64,000 nucleotides of DNA, taken from contig OZ006973.1 of assembly GCA_963931085.1 (NCBI GenBank), positions 1,736,001-1,800,000 on the forward strand. The letters are read 5' to 3'. Position numbers and translations under genes: made by a program. The notes below the pieces were generated by a model that did not search any database, was not told the origin of the DNA, and saw nothing but the letters and a program-made list of their open reading frames with translations. Shown one piece after another: positions 46,258 through 54,101 of the stretch (its first letter is position 1; every line of letters begins with the position of its first letter). Origin of the DNA: UMGS1994 sp944386155 (lineage in GTDB: Bacteria; Bacillota; Clostridia; TANB77; CAG-508).

Positions 46258-47071
46258 TTAACATCACTTCCACTATCTTGTCTAATAAATCTTTTTTTCG
46301 ATAATCTTTAATCTTATGTATATCTATTCCTTTTTCTTTTAATTTTAAAAGTATTTTAATAGTATCTGGCATTTTTACTTCACATTCATTGAAAATCCCT
46401 ATATTATCAATAAGTTCTTCTCTTTTTATTACTTTTTTTATTCCTTTATTTTCTATAATTACTATTCTATCTCCTAGTAAAATTTCATCTGGATTATTAG
46501 TAACTATAACAAATGTGTATCCCTTTTCTTTTAATTTCATTATAATATCGTGTATTTTTTCTTTTCCTAACGTGTCTATCATTGTAGTAGGTTCATCCAT
46601 AACAATATACTTATTGTCTACGGCTAAAAGCCCTGCAATATTTATTCTTTGCTTCTGCCCTAATGATAATCCATAAGTTTCCTTATCGTAAAAATCACTC
46701 ATTCCCACCTGTTCTAAAGCAGCTTGTATTCTTTTTTCCTTATTATCTAATTTTAGATTTTTAAGTGCAAATTCTAAATCATCTTTTACTATTGGAAAAA
46801 TTATCTGATTCTCTGGGTTTTGAAATAATATTCCGATCTTTTTTCTAAGTTCAAGTTTAGTCTTTTTATTTTTTGTATCTATATTATCTATAAAAATACA
46901 TCCTTTTTTAGGAATCAAGATTCCTGAAATAAGTTTTGCAAGTGTAGATTTACCTGAACCATTCCTTCCTACAATAACTATTATTTCACCTTGATTTATT
47001 TCTAAATTTACATTTTCTAAAATATTATCTGTAAATCTATATTTAAAACTTAAATTTTCTATTCTTATCAT
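46244..47071 (-). CDS. ecfA: Energy-coupling factor ATPase EcfA
   Basis: A 275-residue ABC ATPase. Walker A IVGRNGSGKSTLAK, Q-loop FQNPENQIIFP, signature LSLGQKQRINIAG and Walker B YIVMDEPTTMID. The start is ATG at 47071 behind GAAGGTG; an upstream in-frame ATG at 47122 has no SD. Only one ATPase gene is present, where ECF modules usually have two, so it may form a homodimer or pair with an ATPase encoded elsewhere. The C-terminal extension binds EcfT. Confidence 0.92.
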   Translation of the reverse strand: MIRIENLSFKYRFTDNILENVNLEINQGEIIVIVGRNGSGKSTLAKLISGILIPKKGCIFIDNIDTKNKKTKLELRKKIGILFQNPENQIIFPIVKDDLEFALKNLKLDNKEKRIQAALEQVGMSDFYDKETYGLSLGQKQRINIAGLLAVDNKYIVMDEPTTMIDTLGKEKIHDIIMKLKEKGYTFVIVTNNPDEILLGDRIVIIENKGIKKVIKREELIDNIGIFNECEVKMPDTIKILLKLKEKGIDIHKIKDYRKKDLLDKIVEVMLNGRK

Positions 47072-47228
47072 ATTAGCACCTTCATATATGTAAATTTCTT
47101 TTAATTTTACTTTTTTATGCACTTTTCTTTTTTGTATTCTTACTTACTTTTCTCCTGTATTTCTTTATTTTTAGCTGTTTCTTTAGTATGCACTTTTTTT
47201 AAATTCTTAAGAATAAAAAATTATACTC

Positions 47229-48530
47229 TTACTTATTATTTTTTAATTTATTTAAGATATCCACAACTTCTTTATAAATATAAAAACTTCCTATTATGAA
47301 AATAACTTTATTCGAATCTTTATACTTTTTACTTACCTTTTCTATTGTATCTACTAAGCTTCCTGTATTATAAATTCCATAAATATTTTCCTTTTCTGCA
47401 ACTTTTTTAAGTTCTTCACTTTCTATAAACTTTCTATCAGAAACTCCATCTGTAAAATAAAATTCTGAATCATTATACCTATTTACAAGTTTAGATACTA
47501 TTGTTTTATAATCTTTAGTTCCTAATATCGATACTATAAAAACTTTTTCAGTATTTGAGTAATACTGATTTATTGTTTGTATTAAATTTTCTATTGCAGG
47601 AGCATTATGAGCACCGTCATAAATTATTTCAGGATTATCTAATAATTTTTCAAATCTTGCCCTGTGAATAACATTTTTAAGTGAATTTTTTACTGTATTA
47701 TATTCAATTTTATATCCTTTTTCTTTTAAGATTTCCACAGCTTTTAAACAAATTGTGGAATTATATATTTGTTTTTTTCCTTTTAGATTTACAGGAATAT
47801 CTTTTATACCTTTATAAGTAAAATATTGAAAATCTTTATCATATTTATAGTCTGTACATTCACTTTTTTTAGCTAAATGTAATTTACTATTTGTTTTTTT
47901 ACATTTATCTATAATTACATTTAAAACTTCTTCATCATTTTCTCTTTTTAAATATATAACATCTGAATTATCTTTTATAATTCCCGCTTTATGTTTTGCT
48001 ATATCTACTATATTATTTCCAAGTATATCAACATGATCTAAACCTACAGAAACTATAATAGAAATCATTGATTCTACAACATTTGTACAATCTGTTGTTC
48101 CTCCTAGTCCTGTTTCTATAACTGCAAAGTCACATTTTCTTTGTGCAAAATATATTAACGCAACACTAGTAATTACTTCAAACCATTTTACTTTAATTTC
48201 ATGTTTAGAATTATATTCATCAATATATACTGATAATTTCTCTAGTATTTTGCTAATTTCTTCATCAGATATTTCTTTATCATTTACAGTAATTGTTTCA
48301 TTAAATTTAATAAGTTGTGGAGAAATAAATTTACCCACAGTATAACCTGAATCTACTAAAATTCTATTTAACATTTCACAAACACTACCTTTCCCATTTG
48401 TGCCTGCTATATGTATTATTTTTAATTTATTTTGTGGATTATCAAATTTATCTAATAAAAAGTACATAGCTTCTAACGTTGGATCTTTTGTAAATTTATC
48501 AAATTGTTTTAAATATTCATTTATGTCCAT
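47229..48530 (-). CDS. folC: Folylpolyglutamate synthase/dihydrofolate synthase
   Basis: A 433-residue Mur-ligase-type enzyme. ATP loop HIAGTNGKGSVCEML (residues about 41-55), IETGLGGTTDCTNVV, and IIYDGAHNAPAIENL. It adds glutamates to folate, which traps it in the cell, or makes dihydrofolate from dihydropteroate. Immediately after folT (three bases) with its SD GGAGG in the last folT codons, so it is translationally coupled to the folate permease: uptake followed by retention. Length and motifs are normal. Confidence 0.94.
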   Translation of the reverse strand: MDINEYLKQFDKFTKDPTLEAMYFLLDKFDNPQNKLKIIHIAGTNGKGSVCEMLNRILVDSGYTVGKFISPQLIKFNETITVNDKEISDEEISKILEKLSVYIDEYNSKHEIKVKWFEVITSVALIYFAQRKCDFAVIETGLGGTTDCTNVVESMISIIVSVGLDHVDILGNNIVDIAKHKAGIIKDNSDVIYLKRENDEEVLNVIIDKCKKTNSKLHLAKKSECTDYKYDKDFQYFTYKGIKDIPVNLKGKKQIYNSTICLKAVEILKEKGYKIEYNTVKNSLKNVIHRARFEKLLDNPEIIYDGAHNAPAIENLIQTINQYYSNTEKVFIVSILGTKDYKTIVSKLVNRYNDSEFYFTDGVSDRKFIESEELKKVAEKENIYGIYNTGSLVDTIEKVSKKYKDSNKVIFIIGSFYIYKEVVDILNKLKNNK

Positions 48531-48532
48531 AT

Positions 48533-49132
48533 TTATTCCTCCATTAAAAACTTATCCATCTCTTTTTTAGTAATTTTATAAATAATTGGTGCTACAATTA
48601 TTTGAACTACAAACATTGTAGCTTGAGTTACAAGTCTTGTCATAATTATTGCTACATAAGCTTTTCCATATAATATATTTAACCAAAATGCTTGTATAAA
48701 TATGTTTATTCCAAATCTTACTATTATTAATGTTATTACTAAATTAATCATAAATCTTTTGATAGAAGCATCTTTTGAAAGCAACATTTTAGAGATTATA
48801 TTTCCTATTTTTGTTTTCCCTATTTTTGTTTCTAAAAAAGTCTCTTTTAAACCTGGATGTAATAATAATCCACATATAAATCCTTTTAGGACTGCCGAAG
48901 CAGTAAAACCTGGGAAATATTCACCAAATGGAAATAGATGAGCACCAATATAATCTGTAAGTCCTAAAACTAGCGCTCCATATACTGGACCTAATAATAT
49001 TGCTACTATCATGCTCGGAATAAAACTTAAATTAATAGTAAAAAAATTTGTATTAATAGATAAAAATCTATCTGAAATTATAAGTATTGCTAAAAGTAAT
49101 GCTGAGATTACTATTTTCTTAATTTTTGACAT
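48533..49132 (-). CDS. folT: Folate-specific ECF S component FolT
   Basis: A 199-residue membrane protein with about six helices, the S-subunit pattern (PSMIVAILLGPVYGALVLGLTDYIGAHLFPFG), basic N-terminus and a Lys-rich end. The start is ATG at 49132, seven bases after GAAGG; an upstream ATG at 49177 falls inside the riboswitch hairpin. Folate specificity is inferred from the THF riboswitch in its leader and from folC next to it. It would bind folate and couple to EcfA/EcfT. Confidence 0.92.
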   Translation of the reverse strand: MSKIKKIVISALLLAILIISDRFLSINTNFFTINLSFIPSMIVAILLGPVYGALVLGLTDYIGAHLFPFGEYFPGFTASAVLKGFICGLLLHPGLKETFLETKIGKTKIGNIISKMLLSKDASIKRFMINLVITLIIVRFGINIFIQAFWLNILYGKAYVAIIMTRLVTQATMFVVQIIVAPIIYKITKKEMDKFLMEE

Positions 49133-49139
49133 AAAAATA

Positions 49140-49174
49140 CCTTCTTTCTTTTTTCCGCACATAAAGAAAGAAGG
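49140..49174 (-). promoter_or_regulatory. SD-sequestering hairpin (riboswitch expression platform)
   Basis: AAAGAAAGAAGG, which contains the folT SD, pairs over 12 bases with its complement 49163-49174. The 11-base loop carries GCGGAA, which can pair with the aptamer's UUCCGC. Confidence 0.8.
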
Positions 49175-49197
49175 CAAATATCCCTCTTAAATTTATG

Positions 49198-49291
49198 AAT
49201 AGCGGAATGCAAAAATAAATAAGCGTTTATAACTTGCCTAAACAACAACTTCCCGTCTGTTTAGTCTTAACTATTTATTCTCTACTCTATT
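49198..49291 (-). ncRNA. Tetrahydrofolate riboswitch aptamer
   Basis: All family elements are visible on the minus strand: GAGTAG, GTTAAG, GGGAAGTTG, and GCATTCCGCT. P1 pairs AATAG with CTATT, P2 AATAAATA with TATTTATT, and P3 CTAAACA with TGTTTAG. This is the class that controls folT in Clostridia and lies in the folT leader. It begins four bases after the stop of the preceding gene. Binding of THF is expected to switch translation of folT off. Confidence 0.9.
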
Positions 49292-49294
49292 TTT

Positions 49295-49693
49295 TTATTC
49301 TCTTGGAAAACTAACTGTATTAAGCCATTTTTCCTCTTCTTCTGTTGCTCCATCTATATAAGTTAGTACAAATGTATCTTCTTCATTGTTTAGTTTAATT
49401 TCAAATTTATAATCTTTATAGTCTTCATTTGAATTAAGCCAATTATTTAGATACTCTTCTAATTCTTTTTTTATTGTATTATTATCTTGTCCATTTGCTC
49501 TAGCTAAAACTTCTTTTTCACTTAACTCCTTTTGTAATTCAGATATATCATCTAAATAATTTATTCTTCTTGATTTTGTGAAAACACCTTCTTCACCTAT
49601 TGAAAAACTAATAGTTATAGATGCAAGCAAACATAAAAGTATAACCGTAATTACTAATGCTAGCATTGTTATTCCTTTTTCACCCTTTAGCAT
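49295..49693 (-). CDS. Prepilin-like small membrane protein
   Basis: A 132-residue protein with a type IV prepilin-like N-terminus, KGITMLALVITVILL (positive-charged short leader then a long hydrophobic helix, about residues 7-30), followed by a soluble acidic domain with Lys/Glu coiled-coil helices. The E5-like glutamate is not obvious. There is no pilus gene cluster nearby. AcpS lies just upstream. It might be a solitary pseudopilin; function unknown. Confidence 0.78.
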   Translation of the reverse strand: MLKGEKGITMLALVITVILLCLLASITISFSIGEEGVFTKSRRINYLDDISELQKELSEKEVLARANGQDNNTIKKELEEYLNNWLNSNEDYKDYKFEIKLNNEEDTFVLTYIDGATEEEEKWLNTVSFPRE

Positions 49694-49715
49694 ACTATAT
49701 ATTTTTCCTCCTATA

Positions 49716-50090
49716 CTATTTATACAATACTACAACTGTTGCTACTGCAAATTCATCACTATGAGATAAACTTATATCAATACTCTCTATTCTTTTAGAC
49801 TCTATATTTTTAAAATAAATATCAGGTCTTCCATCTTCGTTTTTTAATACCTCAATATTTTTCCAATCTACATTCTTCTCATTATCAAATATTTTTGTAG
49901 TAGCTTTAAAAGCTGCTTCTTTTGCTGCAAATCTTGCTGCAAAATGCTCATATTTAGAAGCCTCATGTTCTAAACAATATTTGATTTCATCTTCTGTGTA
50001 TACAGTATTTAAGAATTTATCTCCATGTCTTTCTATAGCTTTTTTTATTCTTTCAATACTTACTATATCTGTACCACATGATATTTTCAT
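49716..50090 (-). CDS. acpS: Holo-[acyl-carrier-protein] synthase
   Basis: A 124-residue phosphopantetheinyl transferase. Key motifs GTDIVSIERI (Asp for magnesium) and FAARFAAKEAAFKA (Glu and Lys), then DISLSHSDEFAVATV. It attaches 4'-phosphopantetheine from CoA to ACP for fatty-acid synthesis. ATG at 50090 follows AAGGAG that overlaps the stop of the upstream gene. Standard length for the family. Confidence 0.96.
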   Translation of the reverse strand: MKISCGTDIVSIERIKKAIERHGDKFLNTVYTEDEIKYCLEHEASKYEHFAARFAAKEAAFKATTKIFDNEKNVDWKNIEVLKNEDGRPDIYFKNIESKRIESIDISLSHSDEFAVATVVVLYK

Positions 50091-50102
50091 TAAAATTACT
50101 CC

Positions 50103-51359
50103 TTATAGAATAAAGAAATATGCAATTATAGAAAATGTATTTAATATTAATGATAATATTAATAACATTACTATTATTGAGTTATCTCTATTATTTTTTT
50201 CTATTTTCAAATCTTTATATATAATCTCATATTTCTTTCTTATTTCTTCAAATAAATCATCTAATTCAAATGTATTTTTAAGTACTCTATAATATAAACT
50301 TCCTGTATCATCAGTAGTAACATCTTTTACCCATAAGTTTTTTGCAAAACTTATAAACTCATGTCTAATTTTAATTATTTGATCATAACTCTTAAACTCA
50401 GTATTTATTTGATTTAAGAATATTTTTTGATATAGTCTTAAAATATATGTGTAGTAAATTTGATTTTCAAATTCATAAGGAAGTTTTGTATAGTTATACA
50501 TGTCTACCATTGATGCTAGTAGATTACAACTTGTATTTGTTATTCCTGTTCTAACATATTTAAGTTTTGAAATTATACTTAAATTTTGCTCATCATTTTT
50601 CTTATTTAAATCAGTTAAATAATTGCTTGGACAAACATTTGCATATTTGAAAAATTCATTTTCTAAATTTTCAAATGGATTTCTATCATTCCAATTTTCA
50701 CCCTGTATACATGTATATGCAAAAGTATAAAATTTTTGTTTATTTTCTACTGTAAGATCTTTTTCTTTATCTTGTGTTATTTCATCAATTACTTCTTTAA
50801 TTTTATTTAAATCCTCAAATGAATTCGTTTTAATATTTATATTTTCATATTGTTTCAATTTATTAAATTCTGAATACATTTCTCTAAATTTATAATTAAA
50901 ATTTAACAAATCAGAAAATCTTTCTGTGTCTTCTACTGTTGTCTTTAAGCTTACAAAACAAACTCCTGTATTAAAACATATTATTTCTATTTTTGATACA
51001 TCAAATAAAATATAATTTTCTTTTTTTCTTGTATCTTCTTTTATTTCTGTTTTGTAACCTGAGATATCATATTCAAATACAGTACATGCATGTTCTGATA
51101 AAACTTTACTTTTTCTTTCATCACTATACTCTTTAAAATCTCTTAATTTATTTCCTCTAAGTTCAAATGTTGGGAAATAAGAGTTTCTAATATTTGTACT
51201 AAAATAATTATAAATGTCTAAGTCTTTTTCTTTTTCAAATATCTTTAATCTACACTTATCGTTTTTTAATAATCTTAATAAATATTTTTGATATTTATCT
51301 ACATCTACTATATAAGGATATAAAAAATATGTGTATTGATATTTAACTGATAATTCCAC
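50103..51359 (-). CDS. Unknown protein with a C-terminal membrane helix (418 aa)
   Basis: Starts at GTG (51359), nine bases after AGGAG. A long soluble region with Tyr/Lys/Asn-rich sequence and several cysteines (KYANVCPSNY, NTSCNLLAS), the middle helical (VIDEITQDKEKDLTVENK), followed by a membrane helix at the very end (NNRDNSIIVMLLILSLIL). It resembles tail-anchored or single-helix membrane proteins. No catalytic motif is seen. It shares a transcript with the WG-repeat gene upstream and acpS downstream. Confidence 0.72.
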   Translation of the reverse strand: MELSVKYQYTYFLYPYIVDVDKYQKYLLRLLKNDKCRLKIFEKEKDLDIYNYFSTNIRNSYFPTFELRGNKLRDFKEYSDERKSKVLSEHACTVFEYDISGYKTEIKEDTRKKENYILFDVSKIEIICFNTGVCFVSLKTTVEDTERFSDLLNFNYKFREMYSEFNKLKQYENINIKTNSFEDLNKIKEVIDEITQDKEKDLTVENKQKFYTFAYTCIQGENWNDRNPFENLENEFFKYANVCPSNYLTDLNKKNDEQNLSIISKLKYVRTGITNTSCNLLASMVDMYNYTKLPYEFENQIYYTYILRLYQKIFLNQINTEFKSYDQIIKIRHEFISFAKNLWVKDVTTDDTGSLYYRVLKNTFELDDLFEEIRKKYEIIYKDLKIEKNNRDNSIIVMLLILSLILNTFSIIAYFFIL

Positions 51360-51417
51360 TTTACATTTCTCCTATTTTGTATTTTTGTTTTTATTTTAAC
51401 TTTCTATTTTACTTTTT

Positions 51418-52935
51418 TTATTCTGTATATGAATTTAATTCTATATTTTTATCCAAATGATATTTTCCAATAAAATCGATTATAATATTATCACTTAAAT
51501 CTATTGTAGGCTCCAAAACAATAGCCCCATCAGATTTTAATGCTCCCCATTTACCATCTTTTTGCACTGCACAAAATCCATAAGCATTTTGTTCTTGAGC
51601 ATCATCATATATACAATCTACAACTCTTTCTCCTTCTTTATTTTCATATCCATATTTTCCATTTTCTTTTACTAAAAATAACGTATTGTTTGAAAGGACA
51701 TCTTTATTTGATTTTTCTTCAAATAATAAATTGTAATATTTATAATCATCTCCAACTCTTATTCTAATATAAGAATTGTCTATATTTACTTCACTTATTG
51801 TTCCTGTAACTTTATATTCACAAGTATTGTCATAAATATCTGTTGTATAATCTTCATTTTCACATTCAAAGAATGCTGCATCTGCTCTATAAGTTACATT
51901 AACATATTTTAAATCTACTACTACATTTCCTGATGAATCAATAATTCCATATTTGTTATCTTCACCTGCTATATAATAGTCACCGTATGCATGTTCTAAA
52001 TAATCATATGTTTTATCTAATAATTCTTTCTTTTCACTATTTATTATATTAAATTTGTTATCCTTTAATAATACATATTCATCTTCATTAATTTCTATAA
52101 TATCTTCATTGTCATCTAACTCTAAAATTACTGATTCAGTATTATCCACTACAAATTTTTTATCATCATTTTCTACTAAGTATTGAGTTCCATCATGTAC
52201 ATCAGTTATATTATCATAATTAAAATTTAACACCGTATTTTTATCTGGTAAAATTAGTCCGTATTTATTTTCTGAATTTTTTACTATATATCCATCATCA
52301 TAAATATCTCCTAAAGCTTTGATTTCAGAATATTGAACATCTAGAATTAAATCTTTAGTCATATCATTATATAATCCATATTTTCCGTCTTTTTCTAATA
52401 TTATACTTCTTTCTAATCCTTTTAATGTATATATGTCGTCATATTCAGGTGGAAGAATTTGATTTCCTGAATAATCTATTAAACCATATTTTCCATCTTG
52501 ATTGAATCTTAAAGAATTTGTATCATACCAAATATCTTCTGTACTAGTATAATTGTCTAAAGGTTCAACATTTGAATAATTAGTAAATAATTCTTCACCT
52601 TTAGAATTTATAACTTTTGTTTTATATGTTTCATTTTCATAATCTACATCATAATTATATATAAATATATCTTTAGTCTTATCTGGTACTACTATCATTT
52701 CATCATATGAAGCATCTATTACAACTTCACCTTTACTATTTATTACTCCCCATTTATTATTTGTATTGTATGAGAAATATTCTACAGGTTCATTTACCTG
52801 AACAACTTCTTTTTTATTAAACAATGCAACTATTGAAACAATTACCATAATTATTACAATTAAAGCAATTACTGTTGCAATTACCTTTTTTATATTTAAT
52901 TTGGGTTCATCATCAAATCTTCTACCTCTACTCAT
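51418..52935 (-). CDS. WG-repeat protein, membrane anchored
   Basis: A 505-residue protein with one N-terminal helix (about 15-38) and an external part of tandem WG/YG repeats: NKWGVINSKGEVVIDASYD, KYGLIDYSGNQILPPEYDDI, KYGLYNDMTKDLILD and others of about 35-50 residues, with a final KWGALKSDGAIVLEP. WG repeats form beta-propeller-like folds on cell surfaces with no known enzymatic role. ATG at 52935 has GGAGG upstream. First gene of the run that leads to acpS. Confidence 0.9.
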   Translation of the reverse strand: MSRGRRFDDEPKLNIKKVIATVIALIVIIMVIVSIVALFNKKEVVQVNEPVEYFSYNTNNKWGVINSKGEVVIDASYDEMIVVPDKTKDIFIYNYDVDYENETYKTKVINSKGEELFTNYSNVEPLDNYTSTEDIWYDTNSLRFNQDGKYGLIDYSGNQILPPEYDDIYTLKGLERSIILEKDGKYGLYNDMTKDLILDVQYSEIKALGDIYDDGYIVKNSENKYGLILPDKNTVLNFNYDNITDVHDGTQYLVENDDKKFVVDNTESVILELDDNEDIIEINEDEYVLLKDNKFNIINSEKKELLDKTYDYLEHAYGDYYIAGEDNKYGIIDSSGNVVVDLKYVNVTYRADAAFFECENEDYTTDIYDNTCEYKVTGTISEVNIDNSYIRIRVGDDYKYYNLLFEEKSNKDVLSNNTLFLVKENGKYGYENKEGERVVDCIYDDAQEQNAYGFCAVQKDGKWGALKSDGAIVLEPTIDLSDNIIIDFIGKYHLDKNIELNSYTE

Positions 52936-52970
52936 AATTCCTCCAATATAACTTTATAAATTACATCATA

Positions 52971-52999
52971 ACTATATCAAATTTAGTTTTATTTTACAA
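52971..52999 (-). promoter_or_regulatory. Promoter of the WG-repeat gene
   Basis: TTGTAA (52994-52999), 17 bp, TATAGT (52971-52976) with TG upstream of the -10, on the minus strand. Confidence 0.62.
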
Positions 53000-53205
53000 T
53001 ACTTTCATGCTATAAAGAGCAATCTTTTTTATATAGATATTTCTTTTTTAATTCTTTTTTATTTTCTTTTTATTTCTTTTTTATTTATTTTATATTTATT
53101 TTATATTCCATTTTTATTTACTTATATAAATATTAATTATTAATCATATTTTATTAAGTTTATATTTGCTCTACAAATGAACTATCTAAAAAACATATTT
53201 TGTGG

Positions 53206-53211
53206 TATAAT
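53206..53211 (+). promoter_or_regulatory. Extended -10 of the thioesterase gene
   Basis: TGTGGTATAAT ends at 53211, 26 bases before ATG; no good -35 is seen. The rest of the 52936-53236 gap holds no gene. Confidence 0.45.
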
Positions 53212-53236
53212 ATTTTTTAGTTTGGAGGTAAATTAA

Positions 53237-53962
53237 ATGGGAGTATTCACAAAAAAATATACAATAACATTTGAAGATGTTACAGATAAACTAGAACTAA
53301 AAAATATCTCTTTAATGAAATATTTAGTAGATGCAGCTGGAATGCACTCTGAAACTGTTGGTTATGGCTTATCTACAATAGATAAAACTCATATTGTTTT
53401 TCTACTTGTTGGTTGGAAAGTTAAAATTTTAGAAAATCCACATTTATTAGATGAAATAGAAATTAGAACTTGGGCTGAAAATTTATCACATTCTTTATCT
53501 GTACGTAATTTTGAGGTTTATATAAAAGATAAACTAGTTGCACTTGCAAGTACTAAATGGATTATGGTAAATCCAAAAGATCATTCAGTTGCAATAGTTA
53601 CAGAAGAGATTGAAAATGCTTACGGACCTGTTAATAAAAAAGTATTCGATGAGCCTATTCCTAAATTGCGTATTCCAAAAAAAGTAGATAAAATAAAAGA
53701 ATATACTATAGAGCGTAGAGATATTGATTCAAATAAACATGTAAATAATTTAAAATATTTAGAAATAGCTTTAGAATTATTATCAGATGATGATTATTCT
53801 GAAACTGATTTTTCAGAAATTACAGTAAATTATAAAAACGAATGTAAATTACATCATGATGTATTGTGTTCATATACAAAAATATCTGATTTTGAACATG
53901 TTATTGTCGTTCAAAGTATAGATAAAACTAAACTTCATGCAATTATTAAATTAAAAAAGTAG
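53237..53962 (+). CDS. Acyl-ACP thioesterase
   Basis: A 241-residue hot-dog-fold protein. Two halves: N-terminal YTITFEDVTDKLELKN and the conserved WIMVNPKDHSVAIV, then RRDIDSNKHVNNLKYLEIALE, where Asp-x-Asn-x-His-Val-Asn is the catalytic signature of plant-type and bacterial acyl-ACP thioesterases. It releases free fatty acid from ACP. AGGTAAATTA-type SD (GGAGG) precedes ATG. It stands alone, with a terminator behind it. Confidence 0.9.
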   Translation: MGVFTKKYTITFEDVTDKLELKNISLMKYLVDAAGMHSETVGYGLSTIDKTHIVFLLVGWKVKILENPHLLDEIEIRTWAENLSHSLSVRNFEVYIKDKLVALASTKWIMVNPKDHSVAIVTEEIENAYGPVNKKVFDEPIPKLRIPKKVDKIKEYTIERRDIDSNKHVNNLKYLEIALELLSDDDYSETDFSEITVNYKNECKLHHDVLCSYTKISDFEHVIVVQSIDKTKLHAIIKLKK

Positions 53963-53987
53963 TTTTAGAAATTCTAAAACTACTTTT
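53955..53987 (+). terminator. Terminator of the thioesterase gene
   Basis: A 14-bp near-perfect inverted repeat (AAAAGTAGTTTTAG) ending in CTTTATTTATTTTC. Confidence 0.7.
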
Positions 53988-54101
53988 CTTTATTTATTTT
54001 CTTTGTTTATTTTATTTAATTTTAGTTTATCTTTATTTTTACTTTTATTTTACTTTTTTTCTTTTTTACCTTTTGTTCTTCTTTTACAGAATTTAACTTG
54101 T

